Positions 38,850-47,980 are shown, counted from the first letter of the stretch. The stretch: 48,363 nucleotides of DNA from Anaerolineae bacterium CFX9 (GCA_030263515.1 SZPD01000001.1:1-48363), one strand, 5' to 3'. Numbers and translations are program-made. The notes: generated by a model from the sequence alone, not told the origin.

Positions 38850-39965
38850 GGCTTCGGGTTGAACTGCCTGAAGCTGAATAATAATCTGGCGTGCAATCGC
38901 CTCGGCGAGAAGCGGAGGGACGGCATTGCCGATCTGCTCCGCTATATCGTCAGAATTTCCCTCAAAAGTAAAATCTTTCGGGAAACTCTGAAGTAGCGCC
39001 GCCTCACGGAAACTGATACCTCTGTTTTGAGTCGGATGGACAAAACGCCCTTTTGAGACGTTTGTGCATCCCGTCGTTACTACAACCGAGGGATGATCGA
39101 GGGATAGCCGTCCATAAACGTCGGCATGACCACAATTATCCTTTTTGTGACAATCCAGCCAGCGTTCTCTAGGCACTTCGAGGCGACTACCTCCGTCCTG
39201 AGGGACAAGGCTGATGAAACCGAGTACACGCTCTCCAATTGAACGCGCATAGTGATTTGGATCATCTTGGCAGATTTCACCCGGCTCAAGGGGTGATAAT
39301 CCGTTTAGAACATCTCCTACCGTTCGCCAAGGTTGTAACCTCCCGGAAGTGACTTCCGGGCGATTAGGTTTTCCGTGAGTGGGTTTCGGATATTTCATCC
39401 TAAGACCATCTCTGCCAGCGATCAATACCGCTCGTTCCCTTAACTGCGGCACACCGTAGTCGGCGGCGTTCAGCGTCCGTCCCGGCTTTTTGTAATCGAC
39501 CTTGTAGCCTAACTTTCTCAAGCCTCTACAAAGCTTTTTATAGAACTTTTTACCGTGTTCCTGTTTGAGAATGCCGGGTACGTTTTCAAACACAACACAC
39601 CGGGGGCGGATAACTTTGACAAAGTCTAAATACCGCAAGACCAAATCGTTTCGAGGGTCGCTTGCTCCCTGCCCATTCCGCATTCTCGTGAAGCCCTGGC
39701 ATGGCGGGCAGCCCACCAAGACGGATACCTCATCCGGCTGAAGATTGAACTCTGCAAGTAGGTCTTCCGGCTCAATCTCCCTTATATCTTTTACCAGCGG
39801 TTGAACCCCTATGTTACGTGCATAGGTCTTTGCTGCACTCGGATTGATGTCGAGTGCGCCAACGATTGTAAAACCCGCACGTTTAAATCCGAGTGCAGTT
39901 CCGCCCGCCCCGGAAAATAAATCAATGACCGTATATTCGTTGTTTCTACTTATTGGGGAAGTCAA
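38802..39965 (-). CDS. C5-cytosine DNA methyltransferase
   Basis: This 387-residue enzyme has the standard motif order: DLFSGAGG (15-22) for SAM, GCPPCQGF with catalytic C89, ENV, QLRER, a target recognition region around 230-310, and GNAVPPLLA near the end. It makes 5-methylcytosine in a sequence-specific way; the target site cannot be read from the sequence. The best start is TTG at 39965, as no ATG precedes the SAM motif in frame. The promoter (40001-40029) overlaps a palindromic operator. It is convergent with the RecB-like gene and divergent from the HTH regulator. It probably protects host DNA from the HerA/NurA/RecB-like effector. Confidence 0.92.
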   Translation of the reverse strand: MTSPISRNNEYTVIDLFSGAGGTALGFKRAGFTIVGALDINPSAAKTYARNIGVQPLVKDIREIEPEDLLAEFNLQPDEVSVLVGCPPCQGFTRMRNGQGASDPRNDLVLRYLDFVKVIRPRCVVFENVPGILKQEHGKKFYKKLCRGLRKLGYKVDYKKPGRTLNAADYGVPQLRERAVLIAGRDGLRMKYPKPTHGKPNRPEVTSGRLQPWRTVGDVLNGLSPLEPGEICQDDPNHYARSIGERVLGFISLVPQDGGSRLEVPRERWLDCHKKDNCGHADVYGRLSLDHPSVVVTTGCTNVSKGRFVHPTQNRGISFREAALLQSFPKDFTFEGNSDDIAEQIGNAVPPLLAEAIARQIIIQLQAVQPEALSERLEFAECLNALA

Positions 39966-40000
39966 AGTATCTCTTGCCTACTTTAGAACGATACACTTAG

Positions 40001-40087
40001 ATGATATTGAGAACGATGGCATGTCACAATATCAATATATTGATATTGTAGCGCCCAATTCCCGAAACGTCAATATATTGATATACT
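40001..40087. promoter_or_regulatory. Divergent promoters with two palindromic operators
   Basis: A perfect 24-bp palindrome (40026-40049) has core TCAATATATTGA, and the same core recurs at 40070-40081, 38 bp away. On the - strand TTGTGA (40024-40029) and TATCAT (40001-40006), 17 bp apart, form the methyltransferase promoter, whose -35 overlaps the first operator. On the + strand a TATACT (40082-40087) lies just after the second. This resembles C-protein control of restriction-modification genes. Confidence 0.75.
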
Positions 40088-40121
40088 GATGTTTGCCTTA
40101 ACTAATTGAATGGGGTGGTAT

Positions 40122-40349
40122 ATGAAGATTGTCCATTTCAAGCTGAAAGAGTATATGGATCGGAACAAAATTACACAGGCTAAACTCGCCCAAGATACGA
40201 ACTTAGCCCCCAACACGGTCAAAGCGTACTATCACGATGATGTGATTCGTGCCGAACTCCGTGTTATCGCCGTCCTCTGCAACTATCTCAAATGCGATAT
40301 TTGCGACATTATGGCTTTAGAGGATATGCAACAGACCGAAATAGAATAA
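40122..40349 (+). CDS. Small XRE/Cro-type HTH regulator, probable controller of the methyltransferase
   Basis: This 75-residue Cro/C1-type helix-turn-helix protein has the motif KITQAKLAQDTNLAPNTVKAY, with the recognition helix at its end. It is about the size of restriction-modification controller (C) proteins. The start MKIVHF at 40122 follows GGGGTGG by 5 bases; an ATG four codons earlier lacks a ribosome site. It lies next to two operators with identical cores and is divergent from the methyltransferase gene. It likely represses or balances both transcripts. Confidence 0.8.
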   Translation: MKIVHFKLKEYMDRNKITQAKLAQDTNLAPNTVKAYYHDDVIRAELRVIAVLCNYLKCDICDIMALEDMQQTEIE

Positions 40350-40538
40350 ATTAGGAGATACAACTGCTAAGAGTGAGCGCCTCGCTAAATATCGGTTTAT
40401 TCCTCTAACAGCTTGACTAGTCCTCTCTGAAATCCTCATATACCCCGAATACAGCTTCTTCACTCTCGATAATTTCAGGCGAGCTATTTGATTCGCGCTT
40501 GCAATAATCAGATAGCAACCTGAAGGTACAATATAACT

Positions 40539-40853
40539 ATGCAATTTGAGCGAGACCAAGGACTTGATTACGAACTCGTGCGGCAATTTGCGTTAGCTTT
40601 TATCAACCAGCGGCGTACTGAATCGACGAGGCGCAGCTTCGTAAAAACAGGCGGCATTTCGCCCGCTCTGTCTGGATTGGAGCGAACGGCAGGATCATTT
40701 GGCTGGAGCACTGGGCACGGCGCTGACAAACTGTTTTTTGAGCACCAGTGGTTGAAACGGGTTTTCGGCACGCGGGCGGCGCGCCTGACCGAAGCTGGGC
40801 GTGCCGGAAAGCGGGAATGGGATGTGCAGGTCGATAAGCTGACGTTACCGTGA
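40539..40853 (+). CDS. Small hypothetical protein
   Basis: This 104-residue basic protein is not recognised. The N-terminal 35 residues are helical (DYELVRQFALAFINQRRTES), followed by a Gly-rich turn region and a C-terminal segment (RVFGTRAARLTEAGRAGKREWDV) that is like the wing of a winged-helix. GAAGGT precedes the ATG at some distance. The 189 bp upstream (40350-40538) hold nothing I can identify. Confidence 0.5.
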   Translation: MQFERDQGLDYELVRQFALAFINQRRTESTRRSFVKTGGISPALSGLERTAGSFGWSTGHGADKLFFEHQWLKRVFGTRAARLTEAGRAGKREWDVQVDKLTLP

Positions 40854-40973
40854 TACACCCTAGAGCGTCAAAACGATTTCAGCAATCGTCAAGTTGACTG
40901 CGAAACCCCATACTTCAAGAAACTCCATATAATGGTCGAAACAGTATAGCAATTTTATTCTGCGAGGCTCTCG

Positions 40974-41861
40974 ATGTCCGACTCAACTACTTTAAGTTCT
41001 CCCAAAGCAGCACAAACGCCATTCGAACGTATTCGTCAGGTTGATGAAGATGGAGTGGAATTCTGGTCAGCGCGTGATCTGATGCTGGCTCTCGAATATG
41101 CAAGTTGGCAAAAATTCAAAAGCGTACTGCTTAAGGCGCAGCTTGCTTGCGAAAATAGTGGGTATGACCCAAGTGACCATTTTATCCAAGCGGTTAAAAT
41201 GGTCGCCATCGGGTCGGAGGCAAAACGCGAAGTCGAAGATATGCACCTCTCGCGTTATGCCTGCTACCTCATCGTCCAGAATGCCGATCCGACCAAGGAA
41301 GTCGTCGCGCTCGGTCAAACCTATTTCGCCGTACAGACCCGTCGTCAGGAGATTTCAGACGCGGAAGCTCTCGCTGAGTTGACCGAAGACCAGCGGCGAC
41401 TGCTCTTGCGTCAGCGCATCAAAGTGCAGAATACCGATCTCGCCTCAGCCGCGAAAAATGCGGGTGTAATCACAGGAATTGATTTCGCCATCTTCCAAAA
41501 TCATGGCTATCGCGGGCTGTACAACGGCCTCACCGCAGAGGACATTCACAAGCGGAAGAAACTCAAAAAGAGTCAGCATATTCTCGACCACATGGGAACG
41601 ACAGAACTCGCAGCCAACCTATTCCGCAGCACCCAGGCAGAGGACAAGCTGCGGCGCGACCAGGTGCAGGGGAAAGCCGCCGCCAACGACGTGCATTATC
41701 AGGCAGGTGTCGTTGTGCGTCGGGCAATTGCCGAGCTGGGCGGGACGATGCCCGAAGATTTGCCGACTGCTGACAGCATCAAGAAGCTGGAACGCGCGGA
41801 GAAGAAGCGGCTTGCCGCGCCGAAATCCAAAGGCAAGAAGAACGATGAACCGTCATCCTGA
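40974..41861 (+). CDS. dinD: DinD-like DNA damage-inducible protein
   Basis: This 295-residue protein fits DinD: an N-terminal BRO/Bro-N-like domain (FERIRQVDEDGVEFWSARDL, YASWQKFKSVL) followed by KREVEDMHLSRYACYLIVQN and a charged C terminus with a Lys-rich tail. E. coli DinD inhibits RecA filament-mediated strand exchange and is SOS-induced. I see no clear LexA box in the 120 bp upstream. It converges with the CoiA-like gene, leaving 8 bp between stops. On a plasmid it may limit RecA activity on incoming DNA. Confidence 0.83.
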   Translation: MSDSTTLSSPKAAQTPFERIRQVDEDGVEFWSARDLMLALEYASWQKFKSVLLKAQLACENSGYDPSDHFIQAVKMVAIGSEAKREVEDMHLSRYACYLIVQNADPTKEVVALGQTYFAVQTRRQEISDAEALAELTEDQRRLLLRQRIKVQNTDLASAAKNAGVITGIDFAIFQNHGYRGLYNGLTAEDIHKRKKLKKSQHILDHMGTTELAANLFRSTQAEDKLRRDQVQGKAAANDVHYQAGVVVRRAIAELGGTMPEDLPTADSIKKLERAEKKRLAAPKSKGKKNDEPSS

Positions 41862-41869
41862 ACGCTTCA

Positions 41870-43030
41870 TCATGCAGGTTCCGTGATCTCGGCAGCGTAC
41901 ATGCGCTGATATTGGTCGGTGAATCGTTCCTGATAGGCGTGTCCGTAGTCTGTGATGTGCAAATGCAGATCAGTAAACCCTGACGCAAATTCAATCAGCG
42001 GGCGTGTTCGCTCGCCTAAGCGGTGATTCTGCAATTCCAAGCGCGCCTCAAAGTTTCGTTTCGCCTCATCACTGGAAAAGTTTGAGAGCAGCCACCATGC
42101 TCTCTCCGAGAGCATTTCGATAGGAACCAACTCGCAGCGATCAACCCTGGATGGCTCACCTGCCAATATTGCGTGCTCCATCTCGGTGAGTTCCTTAGCC
42201 TTCATGCGCCGCAGATCGCGCAACACGGCTTTCACATCCTCGAAAGCGAAATACTCGGTCAGCGTCCCAATCGGCTGTTGAAAATGGCGGTAGCGGTGCT
42301 TGAAGTACAGTTCGACATTGCCACGATGCATCCATGTACCAAGCGGGATTAGTTCGACACTACCGAAGTGCGGTATGAGGTCGGCGCGGATTTCGGCGAG
42401 GCGCTGCTCCAGCGGGCGGGTGGTCACACCGATCTTGTGCAGGATACCCGCGCTTGTTCGCACTTCGATGAAATAGAGCGTCGTTTCCAGAATGCGCCGC
42501 ATCTGCGCTCGGAAAAGCACTAAATCGGTCAATGCCGTGCTTTCTTCCACAGTACAGAATGCCGCCAGCGCCGCCTGTTCAAGCTTGTCGTGTCGCTCGC
42601 GGATGAGGGGTTCCTGAAACTGGTTGAATAGATTGAGCGATAGGTCGCCGAACGGGATTTTACCCTTATGGGTGAGGTTGTAACGCTCGTTGCCGTATGG
42701 TGTAATGAAGGACTTGACGACCCCGTAATCCTCCAGCCAGTAGCCATCACTGTCATCATCCTCATCGTGAAACCGTCGCAGCGCCTCCCACACCTTGCCA
42801 GAGAGGTGCAGCCGGAACGAATCATAGATGGGCAGCGCTACAGTTTCCGTTGAGCGCCGCACCTCCCGGCACGTTTTGCCAGCATGGGCGAAGTGCGGCG
42901 CAATTTTCGTGCCTTTTCGCGCGATGAGCGGCATCGCGCAATAGGGGCATCTCAAAGTCGTTTTCCCACGCCCAACACTCTCGATATAGATGAGCTGTCC
43001 TTGTTCGTTGATGCCATAGGGTAGATACAT
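41870..43030 (-). CDS. CoiA-like zinc finger fused to GIY-YIG-type nuclease domain
   Basis: This 386-residue protein starts at MYLPYGI (GGAGAACC upstream). Residues 15-60 match the competence CoiA N terminus: C28-PY-C31, then HFAH at 46-49. A T5orf172/MUG113-like GIY-YIG segment lies near 190-225 (LYFIEVRTSAGILHKIGVTT, then RLAEIR). The remainder is helical. GIY-YIG domains cut DNA; CoiA acts in recombination of taken-up DNA. The protein might act during plasmid entry. Catalytic residues of the GIY-YIG domain are only partly clear, so activity is inferred. The longer upstream form is rejected. 98 bp separate it from the primase-helicase gene. Confidence 0.77.
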   Translation of the reverse strand: MYLPYGINEQGQLIYIESVGRGKTTLRCPYCAMPLIARKGTKIAPHFAHAGKTCREVRRSTETVALPIYDSFRLHLSGKVWEALRRFHDEDDDSDGYWLEDYGVVKSFITPYGNERYNLTHKGKIPFGDLSLNLFNQFQEPLIRERHDKLEQAALAAFCTVEESTALTDLVLFRAQMRRILETTLYFIEVRTSAGILHKIGVTTRPLEQRLAEIRADLIPHFGSVELIPLGTWMHRGNVELYFKHRYRHFQQPIGTLTEYFAFEDVKAVLRDLRRMKAKELTEMEHAILAGEPSRVDRCELVPIEMLSERAWWLLSNFSSDEAKRNFEARLELQNHRLGERTRPLIEFASGFTDLHLHITDYGHAYQERFTDQYQRMYAAEITEPA

Positions 43031-43128
43031 TTCGGTTCTCCTAAAACAAACTGCTACCCTACATACCCTGCATGGCTTTTCTCTCAACCATGAACGGTAT
43101 GTAGGCTTTGAACGGTCTGAACGGTTTT

Positions 43129-45696
43129 TCAGCGGTTTTCGTAAACCACCGCCACGTCATAGCGGCGCATCATGTCGATCACATCGAGCGGCTTGACGGC
43201 ATAGGTGATGCCATCCATCCCGCGTTTGCGTCCCGCTTCATCAAGCAGGTGCAGTCGCTTGATGATGTGTCCGATCCACTGCGCATCACCCAGCTTTTCG
43301 ACCGGCTGACCCAGCAATCGTGCAACTTTCTCGCGCAGCGCCGCCGCCTTGATCCAGACGACTGCGGTCTGCCCGCGCGTCAGCAATTCGAGCGCTTGCA
43401 AGACCGCTTCTTCGCGCTCGCTGAGTGCCTTGCCCTGACTGATTTGTTCGTCGTTTTCCGCCGCCGCTGCGATGGCTTGCAGCAACCCGGACACGCCACC
43501 CTGCTCCTCGAAGAACGCTGCCAGCGCGACCAGCGGCGACCACAGTTCGCTGGATCGGTTATGCAGGGTATGCAGCGCCGGACGCTCAAAATAGTTGGTG
43601 TAGAGATGTGGAAACGCGGTCAGCGCCAACGTGTAGAGCTGGTGACGGATTGCGGCACCGTCGAAATCGGGTGGGAAAGAGGGCATCTTCCGGTCGGTGC
43701 GGCGCATCGGGATGGCAATGCAGCGCGACGCGAGAATGTCCTCCAACCCGGCAATCGCCGCCAGAATTTTCGGTGAATACACGTCGAACGCCTGCGGTTT
43801 CATGTCTTCGCCAATCAGCCGGATGGCAGGCATCCCCTGTTTGTAGCCGCTGTTGAGCAGCTGGCGAATTTGCTGCATTCCGGGGTCTTTGGGATTGTGG
43901 TAGCGCTCAGCTTCGTCGATGCCGACCGTGCAGGACGTATAGTGGATCAGACGAAACATGGACGGTCCGGTGGGATCGGAGGTGCTGACCATGTTGAATG
44001 CCAGCGGCTGCATGACGCGCATGACGGTACTCTTGCCGCTGTTCTTCGGTCCGTTCAATGCCAGATACGGATACGCCGGGAACATCGTGTAGAAGTAGGT
44101 GCCAATCGTCCACAGCGCGAGGATAGCGCTCTCGACCTCCGAGCGGAAATCGACGTAGCGCGTGAACAGATCATGCACGGTCTTGAAGACCTGACCGGGG
44201 TCGCTGGTCTCGCCCTTCAAGTAGCGCTGGATGTCGCTGAAGCGCCAGCGCATCAGGAAGTCTGAGCCTTCCGGCAGCACGCGCAGCGCGATTTCTCTGC
44301 CGTTGAGGGGGATGATCTGGGCATCGCTCACACGGACAAGTTCGCGTGACGATGTAACCAGATACGGCTGCGTGTTCAGCCGGTTCTCTTTCGTCCGCTC
44401 GACCACCGAAACGGTCACCAGCGCCACATCGCGCTGGAAACCGAGCGCGGGCGACAGCAGCGGCACGTCGTCACCGAGAATCTGCGGCATGTCGTTTGCA
44501 TCCTGTTGGGTCTGTTCGATCTTTTTCCGCGTCGCTTTGAGCAGATCGTTGAACACCCGCCCTTTGATGCCGAGCTTTGCCAGCGCTGCACGGAAGTCGC
44601 TCAGTTCCATCTCGTCGAGATCAACCGCGTGCTGGAACAGGTCGCGCACTGCGTCCTTGCGCTCCAATCCGACCAGAAAGGCGACGCGCTCAATCTCGGT
44701 TTGCAGCCATGTCTTCGCTTTGTTGAGTGCTTCCTGCGCCGTTTCGACTGTGCCACCCTGCGTCAGCCAGTCGTTCGCGTCCTTCACACCATCGGGCAGA
44801 CGCGGCACGAGTGATGTTGCACCAAGCCGCCTGGCAATCTCACGGTTCTTGTCCATTGCTTCTGGCGTGTTGTCGAGCGCGACGAATACGCGGGGGTGCT
44901 GGCGCAACTGACCGAGCAGATCGTCCGAGATGTGCATCCCGGCAATCGCCAGCGCTGGAACACCCCACTCGCTGAAGGTGATAGCATCCGCCTGCCCTTC
45001 GACGAGCGCGATCTGTTCGGCATCAGCGCTGTAGAGGTGATTGTAGTAGGGACGGCGCTCACCAAGGATTTCGCGCGGCGAATTGTAGTGCTGTTTGCCG
45101 GTGATGGAGCGCCCGCTCAGATACGCTAAACGTCCCTGCTCCAGATGGATGTAGACCAACATTCCTGAGGGGAATTTACTGATGACCATTCGCCACTTAT
45201 CGGGCAGGTTGAGGTCTGCCAGCAGCGGACGCTTGTCCTGGGGCATAAATCCGAGCCGTGCGGCTTTCACAGTGGCGGGTTGCCAACCGCGAATCTTGGT
45301 TACGTATTCCAATGCAGCGGGAGTATTGAGCAGCGCCTCGTGCAGCCGCTGCACCAACTGGCGCTCTGCCCACGCAAATGACTTGTGGAAGTCAGCCTGC
45401 ATTTCGATGACAATCCCTGCCCGCTGCGCCAGATAGCGAACCGCTTCCATGAACATCGCCGCGTCGCGGTTGTTCCAGCGGTTGTCATAGCCGAGCAGAT
45501 GCCGTCCGGCGAAGTCGAAGGCGTCACCATATTCGCCTCTGGAATTCCAGAAATACTGTCCAGTCTGTGGGGTGACGACCAGACTATCATGTTCCACGCC
45601 GACGTAGCGCGTTCCCTGTCGTCTCAAGGCGAACTTCTCGCCGACGAGCTGTTCAATTGGATTGGCGGAGCGGATCTGCTCCAAATCGATACTCAT
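43129..45696 (-). CDS. Toprim primase-helicase with degenerate zinc finger
   Basis: This 855-residue replication protein has three parts. Residues 1-65 are DnaG CHC2-like in shape (HDSLVVTPQTGQYFWNSRG) but lack the zinc ligands. Residues about 225-300 are a Toprim domain (VEGQADAITFSEWG, VFVALDN). From about 500 there is a P-loop ATPase, Walker A GPKNSGKST near 548-556, like phage and plasmid DUF927/SF3-type helicases. It probably primes and unwinds plasmid DNA. AAGGAG lies 10 bases before the ATG. The 250-bp leader contains a strong bulged hairpin (AACCGTGTC/GACACCGGTT, about 45738-45763). Confidence 0.83.
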   Translation of the reverse strand: MSIDLEQIRSANPIEQLVGEKFALRRQGTRYVGVEHDSLVVTPQTGQYFWNSRGEYGDAFDFAGRHLLGYDNRWNNRDAAMFMEAVRYLAQRAGIVIEMQADFHKSFAWAERQLVQRLHEALLNTPAALEYVTKIRGWQPATVKAARLGFMPQDKRPLLADLNLPDKWRMVISKFPSGMLVYIHLEQGRLAYLSGRSITGKQHYNSPREILGERRPYYNHLYSADAEQIALVEGQADAITFSEWGVPALAIAGMHISDDLLGQLRQHPRVFVALDNTPEAMDKNREIARRLGATSLVPRLPDGVKDANDWLTQGGTVETAQEALNKAKTWLQTEIERVAFLVGLERKDAVRDLFQHAVDLDEMELSDFRAALAKLGIKGRVFNDLLKATRKKIEQTQQDANDMPQILGDDVPLLSPALGFQRDVALVTVSVVERTKENRLNTQPYLVTSSRELVRVSDAQIIPLNGREIALRVLPEGSDFLMRWRFSDIQRYLKGETSDPGQVFKTVHDLFTRYVDFRSEVESAILALWTIGTYFYTMFPAYPYLALNGPKNSGKSTVMRVMQPLAFNMVSTSDPTGPSMFRLIHYTSCTVGIDEAERYHNPKDPGMQQIRQLLNSGYKQGMPAIRLIGEDMKPQAFDVYSPKILAAIAGLEDILASRCIAIPMRRTDRKMPSFPPDFDGAAIRHQLYTLALTAFPHLYTNYFERPALHTLHNRSSELWSPLVALAAFFEEQGGVSGLLQAIAAAAENDEQISQGKALSEREEAVLQALELLTRGQTAVVWIKAAALREKVARLLGQPVEKLGDAQWIGHIIKRLHLLDEAGRKRGMDGITYAVKPLDVIDMMRRYDVAVVYENR

Positions 45697-45923
45697 AAGA
45701 TCACTCTCCTTGCGCTGTGCGCAGGCAATGTTGAAGAGAACCGGTGTCGAAAAGACACGGTTTGAGCGCGATATCGAGTTGCACAGGGAGAGAGGTTGTG
45801 ATACATTGTGAGTGCCTAGTTCACTATGTACCCCAGTCCGCCGCCCATGTGCTTTCCAGCTTGTGGGCTTTTTATTTGTCTACGGCGGTGAGCGTATATA
45901 TCGGTTCACTGTTTCCTCCTTTG

Positions 45924-45949
45924 AAAAGGTAAACGCACGTTTACCTTTT
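45924..45949 (-). terminator. Terminator-like palindrome at the end of parB
   Basis: AAAAGGTAAACG-CA-CGTTTACCTTTT is a perfect 12-bp inverted repeat that begins at the parB stop codon, ending in TTTTC on the - strand. It could also serve as a protein-binding site. Between here and the primase start (45697-45923) I see only the leader hairpin noted above. Confidence 0.65.
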
Positions 45950-47150
45950 ATTCCGCTCCCAGGTAACGTTCAGCTTCAGTGATGAGTTTCCTTAGCGCCT
46001 GTAGGCGGGCTTTGGCGACAGCGGAGTCACCTTCCTGCAACATAATTGCACGGGCTAACTCTTGTGCTGATGTCACCTGAGTTGATTGGGCAACTTTTGC
46101 GATTTTCATTGCTGACGGCGATATATCTTTTCTGACATCATCATCGTCCTGATCTGCGTTACCACTGTCGCATAGCTCTTTGACTTGCTTGGCTGAGAGA
46201 TTGAAGTCGATGATTTGGCGCATGATCTCAGCGTGATATTCTGCTGGCACAGCAAGCACTGGACGTAACCGATATTCTTCAATGCTATAGCGATCAGCCA
46301 GCTCTAATGCTTCATCAGAAAGCTTCAGCAATGCCTTGTACTGACTGAACTGCATCTTGCCCATCCCGCCCATCGCGCTGAGAACTGCATCCGTGTACTC
46401 GCGCTTGCTTCGCAGATCAAGATCGAGCGCCTGACGGTAGAAATCATTTTCGACGGCATAGGCAGGGATTTCATAACCGTGAACGGTGAGCAGCAGCAGC
46501 GCCGCCTGTCGCGCCAGTGCCACCGCTGTTAGCCCGGAGCGTGCCGTGTTCTCTTTTGCCTGCCGAAAAACCGACGAGCGATTCGCAGGAATGATGATGC
46601 ATGGGATCATGCCGTCGCCGGTGTAGTTGGGGATGAAGTCGCGCAGCAGCCATGTCGCCCAGTAACGCCGTTCGCCAGTTTCGATCCGAAACAGCCGTGT
46701 CACTCCTTGACTGGCATCCACCACCGTCAGTGGATTGACCTGTCCATCATCCCGGATCGTGATCGCCAGATTGACCAGATCGCGCAGAAACACTTCCTCT
46801 GGTGTGAGGATTGCGGCGGGTTCATCGTCGCGCTCATCATCGGCGTTTGGGAGCAGCTCAAGCAGGTTGTTGAACGGTCGTCCGCGATGCCGCGCTGCAA
46901 TCTGGACGATCTGTACCAGTTCGCGCAGCGCCTGCGTCGGCGTGATCTGATTCTGATGAAATCTAAGATGAATACTTTCCGGCAACACGCGACGCGGCTG
47001 CACCGGATCAGGGCGTACCATTTCCAGCAGGATGCGCTCAACATGGATCGCGTTGCCATTTAGATTCTGCGGTAGGTCGCCGAGCAGGTCGCTGGTGACG
47101 GATGCCAGCAGGTCGTCCATACGCTGCGTATCGTGATTCGGGCGCGCCAT
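45948..47150 (-). CDS. parB: ParB-family partition protein
   Basis: This 400-residue ParB/Spo0J-fold protein has the N-terminal CTPase/DNA-clamp domain: EMVRPDPVQPRR (45-54), GQVNPLTVV (136-144) and TGERRYWA (158-165) as box motifs. A large acidic insert (about 100-115) separates the first two. A helix-turn-helix region follows near 255-300. The C-terminal part is helical (dimerisation). Its ATG is joined to the parA stop as TAATG. With ParA it should segregate the replicon. No clear parS repeat was found near it. Alternatively it is the ParB-related member of the PRTRC set. Confidence 0.88.
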   Translation of the reverse strand: MARPNHDTQRMDDLLASVTSDLLGDLPQNLNGNAIHVERILLEMVRPDPVQPRRVLPESIHLRFHQNQITPTQALRELVQIVQIAARHRGRPFNNLLELLPNADDERDDEPAAILTPEEVFLRDLVNLAITIRDDGQVNPLTVVDASQGVTRLFRIETGERRYWATWLLRDFIPNYTGDGMIPCIIIPANRSSVFRQAKENTARSGLTAVALARQAALLLLTVHGYEIPAYAVENDFYRQALDLDLRSKREYTDAVLSAMGGMGKMQFSQYKALLKLSDEALELADRYSIEEYRLRPVLAVPAEYHAEIMRQIIDFNLSAKQVKELCDSGNADQDDDDVRKDISPSAMKIAKVAQSTQVTSAQELARAIMLQEGDSAVAKARLQALRKLITEAERYLGAE

Positions 47151-47980
47151 TAGTCGCCACCCTTTGCTAGATAACGTACTAGCGATGCGACCACCTGCAT
47201 GTATGCTTTGCTCGCTGACGCGACGGGATTATAAGTGAACAGACTCTGATGGCTGCTGTGCGCATACGAGACCGCTTCGTTGGCAGGGATGACACCGAGC
47301 AACAGTTTGCCCAAAACTGGATGCGCTTTGACCTCCGCTAGCAAGTGATTATGTCCGCGTATCCGGCTATCCATCTTGGTCACGAGTAGCCCGCTCACGC
47401 GCAGCGTCGGATGTCGCCAGCCTTCGCGGATGTCATTGATCTTCTCGATCACGCTGGTCAAGCCGACCGTTTCCAGATAGCGTGGCTCGACCGGCACAAT
47501 CGCGTCGGTCGCAGCAAGCAAAGCCATCTCGGTTAGCAGGCTGAAGGAGGGGCGCGTGTCGATGATGATGGCGGCATACTGGTTGGCGATCTTGCTGACC
47601 GGATCGGTCAGACGATATGGCGCGCCTGCCACGCCCATCAGTTCCCGCTCCGCACCTTCGAGCATGGGGGAAGCGGGCAGAATGTGCAGATCGGTATCCC
47701 ACTGACTCTGTATGATGCAATTGAGCAGCGTTTGCGGGGCATTGACGCGATCTGCCATGAGGACAGAATAGAGACTGTCGTCCGCGCCGTAGTCTTTGCG
47801 TCCAGTCGTGACCAGCGACGCATGGCCCTGTGAATCAGTGTCGATGATCAGTACGCGCGGATTGGCTACATTGGCGCGGCGCAGCAGGTGTACCATGCCG
47901 AGCGCGATGTTGGTGGCGGATGTCGATTTGCCGACGCCACCCTTATGGTTGGTAAATACAAACGAACGAGTCATTGCCAT
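47150..47980 (-). CDS. parA: ParA-family partition ATPase
   Basis: This 276-residue deviant Walker ATPase has KGGVGKST at 13-20, Walker A' LIIDTDSQGHAS, and IIIDTRPSFSLL as Walker B. It lacks the long N-terminal HTH of type Ia ParAs, so autoregulation is likely to depend on ParB or on the leader. GAGGAG lies 5 bases before the ATG. That ribosome site and start codon can pair with a perfectly complementary 10-mer upstream in the leader. ParA forms ATP-dependent patterns on the nucleoid and moves ParB-bound plasmid. Confidence 0.95.
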   Translation of the reverse strand: MAMTRSFVFTNHKGGVGKSTSATNIALGMVHLLRRANVANPRVLIIDTDSQGHASLVTTGRKDYGADDSLYSVLMADRVNAPQTLLNCIIQSQWDTDLHILPASPMLEGAERELMGVAGAPYRLTDPVSKIANQYAAIIIDTRPSFSLLTEMALLAATDAIVPVEPRYLETVGLTSVIEKINDIREGWRHPTLRVSGLLVTKMDSRIRGHNHLLAEVKAHPVLGKLLLGVIPANEAVSYAHSSHQSLFTYNPVASASKAYMQVVASLVRYLAKGGD

